A program made the translations under genes and the position numbers. A stretch of 64,000 nt of DNA from Cristatella mucedo (taxonomy: Eukaryota > Bryozoa > Phylactolaemata > Cristatellidae): contig WPIO01000001.1 of assembly GCA_009760855.2 (NCBI GenBank), positions 15,106,001 to 15,170,000 on the forward strand. Direction: 5' to 3'. The notes beneath the pieces are model-generated. The model had not been told where the DNA came from. It worked only from the letters and a program-made list of their open reading frames with translations, and did not search any database. Shown here one piece after another: positions 1 through 10,344 of this stretch. Each line of letters begins with the position of its first letter. Position 1 is the stretch's first letter.

Positions 1-660
1 TTCGACTAGGCCACAAACTCAGCGCTCGGGCAACGGTGCTAGTCTCAGCCGACGCGCGTTGAGTGACACCGGAACCTCATAGCAAGGCTAGCGACTTGTA
101 GGCGCTGCACCAGTACGCGCAGGTACGCCGGCCGACAGTAGTAGGAGCACGGCCGCGACGGGTTGCGCCTATACCTTAACAACATAACAAGTCTGTGTCT
201 ATAACGTAGACAAGTCTACTTAATAATAACAATAATAATCCTGGCTGATTAAACAGCCTCTTTTTGTATAGCGACGGAAGAGCCTTTACCGCATTCGCCA
301 CCGCTTGCAGTGGCGATAAAGGATCGCCTACCGCAGGAATCGAACCCACGACCTCGGGACCTAGGTCGTGAAAGCAACCGCCTTACCTAGTACGCCACCA
401 CGGCTCACCACAAACTTGACAGCGGAGGACGGTTACAGGCGTTCACCAGCGGCCACGACGTGCACCTACGGCTCCATTGCTTAGAGCTCAAATTAGCTCC
501 AATGCCAAAGCCGAGTTTGGAAGTATAGCGGACTGCCTATCTCACGGCGCGGCTTTTGAGCGGCCTCGGCCATAGATTATTACAAGATCGCGTAATCACG
601 AATAAGAAATATTAGTCGTAATCCGATCAAATTAGCTCGCCGGCGTTTCAGCTGGTAGCC
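1..660. repeat. Dispersed LTR-like repeat, copy 1 (interrupted by a SINE)
   Basis: This stretch matches 41945-42454 over two blocks. The first is around 45-150 (a TAGGCGCTGCACCA-type core followed by CGCAGGTA). The second is around 465-655 and includes ATTA-rich sequence and a GGCGTTTCAGCTGG end. A third partial copy lies at 28140-28290. A SINE is inserted between the two blocks at 240-408. The better preserved copy at 41945-42454 starts TGT and ends ACA, which suggests an LTR, but no coding partner was found. The class is inferred and the repetition is seen directly. Confidence 0.5.
240..408 (-). mobile_element. SINE-A, tRNA-derived SINE, copy 1
   Basis: Read on the minus strand this is a tRNA-like head with an A box (TGGCGTACTAGG type) and a B box matching GGTTCGATTCC. 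It is followed by a unique body containing CGATCCTTTATCGCC and CTATACAAAAAGAGGCTG, ending CAGC plus an AAT-rich tail. The same unit recurs at 2706, 37015, 40600, 46236 and 48123. The internal polymerase III promoter boxes and variable 3' tail are the defining SINE traits. Confidence 0.85.
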
Positions 661-1559
661 ACGAGATCTGCTAATAAAGGCGGACACAAAGTTGGATTTT
701 TGGAGTCGATGGTGGGCCATTGCCTATCGGAGGATTTTCCACGCAGCTTTAGGCGCGCAGTTTTTTGAGAAAGCAGTCGCAGCGGTGGCCAACACTCGAA
801 ATCACGGGTCTAAAATAGGCGAAGCCGCAGTCCAGACAGCGTTTGCATATCGGTCAGGTGGCTCGTTTCAGTCTAAATTTGGTCTGAGCTGGAAGAAATG
901 CTGGAATCGGTTTCTCAATACAATTTCGAATTGTAGGGACGAGCTGGACTCTCGGAGGAACACTGAGAAGGCTGGTTACAAACTGATATCCTGTCTACAT
1001 AGCAACCGCACAGGAGTCGAGCGGAGCGGAGTGACTGGGGAGGGGAGGGCTTAAGCTCCAAGGAGCGTCGTGAGGGCGACGCTGAAAATCTGAAATGCGA
1101 GGCTCTGAAAGTAGCTCTACTTCTTCCAGCACAGGAGCTCGGAGGAAATCGAGGCGAGCCTAGCTACGCCGGCGGACCCTACCGACCGTGGCCACCCGGA
1201 GTGGCCACCTGCAGGCTTGTCATTCGCTTCTCCGAGAACGATTGGCCTAACCTTCGGAAGGCCTAAGCAAATAATCGATTACTAGACCAATTGTGTGTAA
1301 GTATTTTCTGACATTCTGCCGTAACAAACGCAGTGGAATAGAAGAGTAGTGCAAATCCTGCAGGGAGGGGGGCAAGTTGTGCTAATACCTGCCCCTGGGT
1401 ACCCCCCCCCCAGGTATCCCTAAAGCTCTATCAGGTGGCGCTCTCATGAAGCAAGTAACCGCGGTAGCCGGTTCTCATTCTACCACTATGCTCGGAAACA
1501 AGCATATCTACGTTGTAAATGCTTCCTTTCCAATAAGTCTGAAATATTTGTAAATATAA
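661..1559. other. No recognisable gene
   Basis: A 120-codon open frame at 692-1054 (+) has no recognisable domain. A hairpin, GTGGCCACCCGGAGTGGCCAC, lies near 1188, and a CCTGGG/CCCAGG inverted repeat with a C run near 1385-1415. These could be leader or non-coding parts of the decayed retroelement downstream, but nothing shows it. Confidence 0.4.
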
Positions 1560-2200
1560 ACCAAGATGTCAGTTGTGTTGCTGCCAGTGCTTCGTACGAT
1601 TTCTTATTTGCTTCGTAATGCCTTATGGATTATCTGATAAGGGCAGAAATTTTAAATTGGCTGCAGTTTTCATATGCTGGAAGCTATTGAGTATCCACAG
1701 AATGCAGACTATGCCTCTGTATCCACAGATGAATCGTATAGTGGAACGATATAACGGCACACTGGTAAGAGGTATTGCAGAGTATTAAAGCAAAAACAAG
1801 ATTTTAAACCTTTTTTGCAGCTTTTGCTGATAGAATACGGTTCATCGGAGGATGAGTAAACCGAATATACTCCAACCAGATTGATCCTGGGTAGGGAACT
1901 AAGATTACCGCCAGCTGATATGTTGACGGGAGCGCCACACTTTGAGCATTCTGGGGCTATTGCTACAGAGTAAGTTCGAGATATGCAAGAACGGTTTGTG
2001 ATCAGGTTAGAGTAAACTTAGCCGTCTCTGAAGACGACCCGAGAAGCAAGCTAATTTAAAATCCCGTGAGGTTGCTCTATGACCAGGTGATTCTGTATGG
2101 CATTTCAACTCTATCATGCGGTGAAAGAATAAGTTTCTCACGATTCTTTTGAGTCTCTTAAGAGATCCATCTGCTATTTACAATTGCCTTTTGGATGTGA
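1560..2200 (+). pseudogene. Decayed Ty3/Gypsy-type retrotransposon integrase
   Basis: The frame 1573-1788 ends with an integrase-core signature: an S-D-x-G-x-N-F block, then a P-x-Y-P-Q-M-N-R block and a V-E-R-Y-N block. These carry the second Asp and the Glu of the catalytic DDE triad of Ty3/Gypsy integrases. The first Asp and the zinc-binding N-terminal region are not seen. Past the stop at about 1786, interrupted sequence around 1800-1960 still resembles the region after the catalytic Glu (a T-x-x-R-L-I-L-G-R-E-L-R-L-P block), and around 2050-2150 a degenerate GPY-like stretch. Stops and frame changes make it non-functional. No intact gag, protease or reverse transcriptase was found upstream. 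Confidence 0.7.
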
Positions 2201-2705
2201 CATTTCGCATATGTTTTATACCTTAAGAGAAATTTTGCATGCAGCTGGTCCTTTGTGAAAACACCTCGGGACGGATGGTCTTTTCACACAGATCAGTAGT
2301 GTGAACAGCAGTGATTTATGTAGCTCAGGTGAGGGTTTCGAGCCGAATCTAACTGACGATGAAGATTATATTGATGCTTATCAGTCCACGGCATTACGAT
2401 AAGTGATACTCAGCAACATGCTGGAGATGGCCGCCATTGATTGAAAAGAACGATTATACCAAGATGAATGAACGGTTGCGTCATGAAAGACGAGTCGCAG
2501 CGAGTGGGTTGCATTCCCAGGGAGCAAGTGCAGTGCCTTGCTCATAGAGATGCTCGCGGCTGTTGCATATCTGACGTTCGTTGTGAAGCGCTCGATGTAC
2601 CAGTGTGCAGTGTTTTATTTGGACAGACTTTTTCTTATGAGTTTGGACGCGCTCGCGCACACAATTGCGGTACCACTGTTTCTCGGACCTGAATCCTTGA
2701 ATCTA

Positions 2706-2886
2706 TGGTGAGCCGTGATGGCACACTGACAAGGCATTTGCTTGCTCTTCACGACCTGAGGTCTCGAGGTCGCACATTCGAATCCTGCGGTGGGCGACCC
2801 ATTATTGCCGCTGCACGCTGGGTGGTAGCCTTTTCGGATCTTCTGCCGCTATACAAAAAGAGGCTGTTAATTCAGCTACTATTTAT
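2706..2886 (+). mobile_element. SINE-A, copy 2
   Basis: Plus-strand copy beginning GTGAGCCGTGATGGCACACT, with a diverged B box (CATTCGAATCC) and the conserved CTATACAAAAAGAGGCTG body. It ends at CAGCTA followed by an ATTT-rich tail at about 2881-2896. It is more diverged than the copies at 46236 and 48123. Confidence 0.8.
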
Positions 2887-2896
2887 TTATTTATGT

Positions 2897-4558
2897 AAGC
2901 CGAAGTACGCCGACGCACGAGTAAGGTAGTTGCAGGATAGCTACAATACGTTCAAGTTCTGCAAGCTCTCCAGTAACTATGGTGCGAATTTAAGTGAGCA
3001 ATAATTTGGAGTACAGAGCGACTAGCCAACTTGACAAACGACGATCCAGACCAATGCGATGATTAAATAGTGAGGCGCTCGCGTCTAGCTTGCTACAGAT
3101 ACCTGTTGACGGTTTTCAATTTAAGGGGGTTACAAAGGAAAACATTCGGTGACCGAATTTTGGTGCTTCAATATTAAAATAATGGTGTGCTAAATCGGTC
3201 AGATTATGACCGCCGATATAGCGGGTTACGCAGTATTCTCGGGCTAGCTTGCATGAAAGCTGGCTTTTATGGAATCTATAATTGAGCGGCTTAATTCAAC
3301 AATTAATTGTCTGAGTTCGAGGCTTTGTGCAGGGTAAGAGTTGAGCGTAAGACCTCCTGCGTTTAGGTACCTGCAAGTAGCTAGCCACAAATTCATCCAC
3401 GGCTCAGGCTTTATTAGTTTTGTCGATTCCCGACTGGGAGCACTGTTGCGAGCGCTGTGCTTTCGGCCATCATCTGTTCTGACTTGGTAGCCGCTACACA
3501 TCGTGCGGTTTAACAATATTGCTGGAATTGAATCCTCATAGGGCCCGCGTATACGATCTTAGGCTTGATTCTTCGTCTTGCTCTGTTTTTTAGCAGCATG
3601 CTCAGATCACTCGCTCGGATTTTGGTTACTTTATTTTGAGATATGGACGTGGAAATAATGCTTCTTTCAAGGTCACAGGGTCTTATTGATATTTAACTGA
3701 TCGATGAAGTTGGTAATAAGTTGCAGATGCAAATCTCGACTACGTATAATTTAGAGTGCACTGTTTGTTACTGGGTTCAGCTAGTCAACTTGGTTCACGT
3801 CTAGTTCAAGTTGGTAAGGAAGCTCAGTGACTTTCTATTGCAGTCTTCTTCGATGCTTCGTTCTGGCCAGACTGGAGTTTCCAGCCTAGATTTCGATTAT
3901 GATATATCGACGCATGATTTCCACCGTGGTAATTCACATTGTTCCATTCTTGATCTGGTAAACATTTTAGCCAGTCCTTGATTTTATGAGTGCTGACTTG
4001 TATTCTCAATGGAACAGCTCATCTTCACGCTTAAAAGGGCCATTGCTTTGATCCAACAAAGGCTTGCATGAGGTATGTGAAAATCCTTCTTTGTGTGCTG
4101 TTGCGATAGGAGCCCTGTTTGAGTAGATGATTTATTTTAATGCATGCAGGATATTTTGTATATTCCAGCTTGGACGATTTGTTAAAGATCGGAGCCCTTG
4201 CATTGGACACCGGATTTTTTCATTCCCGACCTTGAGCGATTCAGTTGAGGTCGTGCGCCCTGACGAGTGGCTCTCAGACGTTGCCCACGTTGTATACACG
4301 GAATTCATTCGTTTCCTTGCTTAGATGGTTGGGCTTCGATCGGTGCCTGTTTGAATTGATCACATGCATGTAAGTGTACAATGAACAGGGAATTCATTCT
4401 TTACGGGGGGGGGTCGATTCAATTAGTTATGATGGGAACCGTTTTTGAATGACTCCGTTATTTTAGGAACAATCGATGTGGCCATATCGTTGAGCTCTGT
4501 GTGGTTATTTTGAGATTATGACACTGTCTTTGAATTATGGGTTGTTGTGATTTATGAC
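2897..4558. other. No recognisable gene
   Basis: AT-rich sequence with only short frames (longest 90 codons, minus strand, 3244-3516) and no identifiable domain. It lies between the Gypsy integrase remnant and an LTR-like promoter block, so it may be the 3' part of that retroelement, but nothing in the sequence proves it. Confidence 0.4.
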
Positions 4559-4665
4559 AGTGGTATATAAGTTACGGGCGGCAAAGACCCGGGGAGTGAG
4601 GTTTAGGACGCCGGGCGGACAGTCGGGTATTGGCCCGATGCGGCATCCGTGTGAATAAATGTCTT
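4559..4665 (+). promoter_or_regulatory. LTR-like TATA box and poly(A) signal block
   Basis: A TATA box (GGTATATAAGTTACGG, about 4561-4576) is followed some 85 bp later by AATAAA at about 4654. A GC-rich stretch lies between. A compact TATA-R-AATAAA arrangement is typical of LTRs and could be the 3' LTR of the Gypsy remnant at 1560-2200. Neither LTR boundary nor a second copy was found, so this is inference. Confidence 0.3.
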
Positions 4666-5234
4666 TGAGCCAGCTTCGGTGTTCTATGTGGTATCGCGTA
4701 CCTGCCGCTTAGAGCATGCCAAACTACACTCTAGACTAGAACTCCACGATACGGCGAACTTCTAGTTCGTGTGCTTATTGTTTGAATGCCTCCGCGAATC
4801 CAACTGACCGCACGGTCTTCACTTGGATAGCCCGCCGCTACCCTGTCCAGGCGCCACACTTCCACGTAAACAGCACGCCGACTGAGGAGATGCGGTCGGT
4901 ACGACATTGGGCTTACGATTAACACTCTAAGCCAATGCGCAATATTATGCGAAATTATTCTTCTTTGTAAATGGTGCCATCGATCATGCAGGTATATTTA
5001 CTTTGGGAGATGGGAGGAATCTGTTTACGTCGTGGGCGATACCTCTTGAGTCGAGGGAAACATGTTGAGCATTGACCTACCTTTGGTCAGTTCGGTAATG
5101 GTGAATTGTAAACTACGGATGTTGAACGAGGATAATGGCCTAGTCAAAATTGCAGTTGGATTAAGAAAACGATGAGTGGAAATGACATTCTGGCGAACTT
5201 CCGATTAAACTGAAACAGCAGATGTCCTTTGTCA
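4666..5234. other. No recognisable gene
   Basis: Only short frames without recognisable domains. I see no repeat shared with other parts of the window. Confidence 0.4.
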
Positions 5235-5995
5235 AGATACGTTTTTTTTAGTAGGATCCGAATTCGGGTTTGCTTAGACAGGGATACCATATCTAAATTG
5301 GTCCATGCAGTTGTGACATCCCATCTTGACATCTGTAACTCACTTTTTGCTGGTCTACTGGCCTGTGCACTCAGGCGCTTACAGCTGGTGCAAAACTCTG
5401 CAGCTAGGCTTGTCTGTCATGAACGTCGAAATTGCCACATCACACCACTTCTCGCCGACCTACACTCCCTGTCAAGCCACTCATCGACTTCAAGGTTCTG
5501 CCACTCACTTTTAGGTCCCTTCATTCATTCGCTCCAGCCTACCTTTCAGATCTACTCCACCACCAGGCTAAGTATCGTACCACTCGCTTTTCGGAATCAA
5601 ACCATTTACCTACACCTCGTACGAACCTCAAATCCTTTGGAGACCGTGCCTTTAGTTCGCATGCTCCCAAACCGAGGGATTTACTTTCGACTTGCGTCAC
5701 ATCTGACTTGAACGCATTTAAAAAGCAACTAAGAACGCATCTATTTATCACGGCACTTAGTAGGTACATGTGATTCGTCTTTGTATGCTTATGCGGGCTG
5801 ACACTGTGCATGCTGTCACTAACCATACTTGCATGATGAGACTGTGTCACCCCTAACCATGTTATGTTTGTTGTCATTGAGCATGCTACCACTAACCATT
5901 CGATCGTGCTTCCTCTTCAAGAAAATGTAAAGTGCCTAGAAAGAGATTGAGATCTCTTGAGGTCGCTACATCAAATATATTATTATTATTATAAT
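5235..5995 (+). pseudogene. 5'-truncated L2-clade LINE (3' end of RT frame plus 3' UTR)
   Basis: Aligns with 53850-54602 of the well-preserved L2. Broken frames encode the C-terminal conserved region after the reverse transcriptase fingers and palm: an L-x-R-D-T-I-S-K-L-V-H-A block, C-N-S-L, then L-Q-L-V-Q-N-S-A-A-R-L-V-C. The 3' UTR and the stem-loop tail with (ATT)n follow at about 5926-5990. Frameshifts around 5500 break the reading frame. Confidence 0.85.
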
Positions 5996-8223
5996 TTAAA
6001 TGACTCAGAAGGGTTGACCTGCTCTGAATCTCAATTTTGTCGATATCTCTCTCTTTCGTAAGCTGTAATCTGAATTCGCATATTTCTTCTATCTTTTGAA
6101 AGGCTGTGCTTCTTTGCTCCCTCTCGAGCGTCGATGCGACCATATGTAGTACCCGTGGTAGAAACAGCTTCAGTTCGGATTCCACTGGTTCCTCAACAAG
6201 GCTATTACGTGGTAGTAAGGCTATCGATCTGTCACACGGTTCTCTGATTTGCTACTCCTATTTGGTGTCGCGTTTGCACCGAGTTCTTTCCGGGTCAACC
6301 GTTGCTGTGGCCTGAGACGATCACAAGATAGAGGCCAATTTGGCAATGAAGCCAAACAGCAGCTGCCGACTGCTAATAGCTTGAGACGACCAATAGGCCT
6401 AAACATGGCTATGACGGCCGGCCTGTGCACGTCTACGACTAAGTCGGGCAGCAAGCTGAATGGAGATCCAGCTAGCGAGAAGAGAACGGCTCTATTTTAG
6501 CATGACAGCCGACTTTGAGCTCGCATCAGAGATCCAGTAGTGGACTGGAGGTCAGAAACCCAATTGACATTGTTAAAGGCGCTAGGTTGCTACAAGGCTG
6601 TAAGCCACCGTTTGTCTGTCCGAGGACTGACATACGTTCTAGAGGAGGGGGTAGTGCAATGCCCCACCATTGTGAACTCGAATATTAGCCGCTGACCTGA
6701 ACTGAAGGCCGCTTTAAAATAGCCGCGACTAGCCGAGGCTTACGAACAGAGCGACTTGTGATTTGGCATGAGCGAGATTATTCAATGACTAACGACCTGG
6801 CTTCTATTCGAGGTATGGGCTTGACCGCAGTCACTCTCTTGGAGCAACGGTCTGCAGGTCGGCGAGTCCAAGCGCTGAGCTCTGATATAAGCTTGTAATG
6901 AGTCTGCCTGACGTCGCCTGCCAAAATGCTCCGCAATCTTGTTATTGCACACTTTCACACACACACATTTTCCCTCGTGCTGGAATTGCTGCTGACACAT
7001 TTGATAATAGGGTTACATGAGAGCTTTCGCTGTTGCTGAACTAAGAGCGCTAGGAACGGAACTTTGATCGTCATGCAAACTTATCAGTGGTTCGCAATTC
7101 AAGTGGAAATCATTAAGAACCAGTTTCTCCGTCCAGGAGTGGTCAGGTCATGTATCTGGAGAATATTGCATTTGATAGTCCAAACAGCTGGCAAAGGTAA
7201 AGGCTCGAAGATTGAGCTCATCATAACAGGCAGGTCACATAAAAGTCGCAAGTAACTTTCAAAAATTCAAGCTAAGTACTGAAGCACTTGATTCGAATAT
7301 TACGAGCCACTAAATCATCATTCTGCTTACCAGATGCAATTACATGAAGCCAACGAGCAACAACGCGCTGCAGCTGCTTCGGTCAACCGGAAACAGTTTA
7401 CAGATCAGCCTGCGTCTCTGGGTGCCAACTAATGCATTGCAGGAATCTTGAAGTGACGGAGAAAGAACGGCTCTCAGTCGCTGGCACTCGCATTTTCAAA
7501 TGCAGAACTATGGCGACATGCCTGCCTGCCAGCCGGCAACAGTAAGCAGTTATCCAAGCAAAAATAAAATATCTGCAAGTTACGCGCTAACAACATAAAA
7601 AGCTAGTATTCAGAAGCACACCGAAATGGCACGTTTGGGGAAATGTGGGCATCGAAGGAGGAAGTAAACAAAAAAGGCTGACGGAAACAACAATTCCTGA
7701 AACCGCCCAACTACCGAATTGAAGGAATAACAATATCCGAGCATAGAAAAATACATGCAATGAGATAAGACGCCTTGACGATGTATCAAAGCTGTGCGTC
7801 ATAACCTGTAAACATTGCATGTCGATGTCTAAAGCCTTCCGAGCTGTCTCCAGCGAGATCGTTTAACAAAGGTCGAGCTTGGAGGTTCTTCGTACGTACG
7901 GGATAAATGCAAGCTAGACAAGGACGATGCAGGAACGAGGGACGGGCAGAAAAGAAAGACGGGAGAGGGAGAGCGCACATGGAGCCGAATTGGGAGAGCA
8001 TGGAGGAAGAACACACAGGCGGGACAGAAATGTGATACTCAGCCAAAAATTAAAAAAATTAAAACCAATGTCACGTAGTAGTGGCAAATAACTAACTAGT
8101 CTACCTGCAGCGAATAAAGATCTGTACGTGTCAGGACTGCAGGTGAATGCGTGCACTTGTGCTAGCTATATAAAGATAGTCTGGCAAGCCCAATCTCTTT
8201 CTATGCCGGCTGCCACAAACGGG
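5996..8223. other. Mostly unassigned sequence downstream of gene A
   Basis: No gene recognised. It contains one dispersed repeat copy (6690-6925, listed separately). Short frames on both strands lack domains. This is the 3' flank of gene A (stop at 8224-8226), but no clear AATAAA on the minus strand was found close to the stop. Confidence 0.4.
6690..6925 (+). repeat. Dispersed repeat shared with 48640-48890
   Basis: Shares collinear blocks with 48640-48890: GCCGAGGCTTA, a GAGATTATTC block, GACCTG, CAGTCACTCTCTTGGAG, and TATAAGCTTGTAA with GAGTCTG. Both copies are on the plus strand. The element type is unknown. The sequence would suit an LTR or a non-coding transposon part. Confidence 0.6.
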
Positions 8224-8444
8224 CTAGCCTTGCCGAAGGACACCTCTCCTGAGCAGTCCCTCGATGAAGATATACGATGTCAGTGCTGTCACTTGCAAGC
8301 AAATGACGATGTAGGTCTTCGTCTGCAGTGTAATCCACTCAAACGCTGCTGTCATTGTGCCTAGGGCGACACTGCAGCCATAGCACAGCAGGTAGGCTGC
8401 ACAGGCTGAAGGCAGCTTTTCTTGAAATAGGAACCCCTGAAATC
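8224..8444 (-). CDS. UNC93-like: UNC-93-like transporter gene A, last exon
   Basis: Final coding exon of gene A. It is bounded upstream by a good acceptor (TTGACTTGCAG before position 8444) and ends at a TAG stop (8226-8224). It joins the previous exon in phase 1 (G from 9254 plus GA) and encodes 72 more residues without a stop. The start, G-F-Q-G-F-L-F-Q-E-K-L, matches the conserved UNC-93 segment that precedes the last two helices. Two hydrophobic helices follow (A-A-Y-L-L-C-Y-G region and T-Y-I-V-I-C-L region), then a short basic tail. The gene B exon 49590-49813 is homologous and 3 bp longer. It has no ATG, so simple ORF searches miss it. Confidence 0.88.
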
Positions 8445-8841
8445 CTGCAAGTCAGTCAAATAGGGCGATGAGCAAAACAAGTTGCCAAAACAACGGATAC
8501 TGACTCTGAATGTCCAGCTTAAAAAGCAGGTTCTTGGGCATGCAATAGCGGTTCTCATTTCAAGGCGGCCTGCCTTGAGCTGACAACTGCACAAACATTT
8601 GTGTGTGTCGTATGTTTACGCATCACAAACAAATGCCGATATTTCAGAGCACCTATTGTGTGCAAACATAAGTTGTTTCGTGGCTATGTAAGGTAATCAG
8701 AACGTCAGGAGAGGGTTATGCCATCATATGTGCTGCAATGTATAGCTAAGGATAAACGAACGTTTCGCACAACGATGCAGCTAGGATGCCAACTCAGTCC
8801 CTTACAAAAAGATGATCTTCTATTTGTATATATTTAGCATA

Positions 8842-9011
8842 GACAATCGACTCCAGGTATAAGAATGTCAGATATAGGAATACTCCGCTTATAAGAATAG
8901 CAGTTCCACGTACCAGATTTACTCCAACTATAGTCTCACATATGAAAATACTCTGCCTATAAGAATGGCCATTTGCCAGCCCGAGCATAATCTCATAAGT
9001 GGAGTCGACTG
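8842..9011. mobile_element. Short MITE-like element with TA target duplication
   Basis: About 170 bp lie between two TA dinucleotides (8840-8841 and 9012-9013). The ends are imperfect inverted repeats: GACAATCGACTCC on the left and, read on the minus strand, CAGTCGACTCC on the right. Internal repeats of the type CTTATAAGAAT also occur. TA duplication and this terminus style suggest a pogo/Tigger-type (Tc1/mariner superfamily) non-autonomous element. It sits in the last intron of gene A. Confidence 0.55.
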
Positions 9012-9253
9012 TATAGTATAACTATGGAGCAAACAAGTGCAGTTTTACTTAGCTTTATAGGACCTCATTTGTCAGGACAATTTTAGTATAGCCCATTCCC
9101 CTTAGGCAAAAACGGCACAAGATGAATGCCCAAATACGTATACAGATACAGTATACTTGACTCGAAAAAAAAGGTTTCGAAACTGTGTGATCTAACCGAG
9201 CCAAACAAGCGGCTACGATGGATAAAACACTAAAAAGGTGCCTCTTTACTTAC

Positions 9254-9388
9254 CATTAATTTGGGATGACAGGATGCCATCTGAGAAACACCACATCACG
9301 ACTGGTAAGAACAACAGAAATGATACTCCGCCTTCTGGCGGTGTCCAGAACAGCATGATGATGTACGCTCCACTGGCCACCAGACCGG
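9254..9388 (-). CDS. UNC93-like: UNC-93-like transporter gene A, penultimate exon
   Basis: A 135-bp exon with acceptor CTGTCATTGTAG ending at 9389 and a consensus donor G|GTAAGT at 9254/9253. It enters with two bases completing a codon and leaves one base, matching its neighbours at 15322 and 8444. It encodes two membrane helices separated by a short W-T-P-P-E-G-G turn: G-L-V-A-S-G-A-Y-I-I-M and L-L-F-L-P-V-V-M-W-C. It ends F-S-D-G-I-L-S-S-Q-I-N, which corresponds to the conserved G-x-x-D-x-x-x-Q-x-N segment of UNC-93 proteins. The paralogous exon in gene B is 50006-50137 (132 bp, same phases). Confidence 0.9.
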
Positions 9389-10344
9389 CTACAATGACAG
9401 AACAGAGGTTAAAGAGAAAAGCTTCTGCTCCCACAAATGATTCACCAAGCACTTGCATGAGTTGCCATCAGCAAGTAAACACTGCCAATGCAAGCCGTCG
9501 AAACCTATCAACAAAACGATATTGGCTCATGCACGAATAGTCTGGTATGATCGAAACTGCCGGGGCTGCTTCAAGTTTATATTTCGTGCGAAACAAGCAT
9601 CTTGATTGCAGATCTCTGTCAGCACAGAGTAATTTCAATTTTCCATAGAATTGCAAAATTAGCACGTATGCTTCCTTTGCATGTGTCTATATGTAACTGT
9701 TCTCGTCGACAGAAAGCTAACATAACATTGTATACCCACACAGAGATAGTCTGCGGTTTGCTGTTGAGATTTAACTAGCATTATTTAACTAACATATTTA
9801 ACTAGCTATTCATAGCCAGTAATACTAAGCACAAGCTTTAAAAAGCCTATAAAAAGGTCAGGACATTCACCACATATCCATCCACCTGGCATGTGAGGAT
9901 TATTATGCATTGCACCAACCCATCCCAGCTCAGACCAAGTGGTGTTTCTCCTAAAACATTATTTGAATCACATGCTAACAATCCTGCTAGGGTCGATCGC
10001 CTTCCGACACCAAGCACTACTAGCGTTATTTTGTCCGTTGCAGAATTCTCTTACCAAAATCGATATTCTTGCGAACATCAGATATGGAAATCGATACAGC
10101 TAAGACCTTTTCAAGTATAACTGCTTGTTTTCTTACCGTAGCACGTAAGAAGTTACGTGCCTATGGAAATATAAACGCTAATTACTCGGGACTAGGTCAG
10201 CTATGCCAGCGGTGGCTGCTAGTAATCTGCCTATTACGTACGATCACGCTTACCTATTATCGTTTTGTCATTGTTGTTCATACGCATTCCTAGAGGTGGT
10301 TGTTGTCACCAAGGTCCGTGAAGTATTTTGGAATTCCAAGCATT
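9389..10344. other. Intron of gene A, no feature recognised
   Basis: Part of the 5.9-kb intron between 9389 and 15321. AT-rich sequence without recognisable domains. The last few hundred bases may be older L2 5' sequence, but homology with the 52.1-kb L2 becomes clear only from about 10345. Confidence 0.4.

Noticed and set aside
5249..5262. GGATCCGAATTC, resembling a vector polylinker
   Set aside because: The right half aligns with L2 sequence (AAAATTAGGGCTTG in the 53.8-kb copy), so it arose naturally at the truncation point of an L2.
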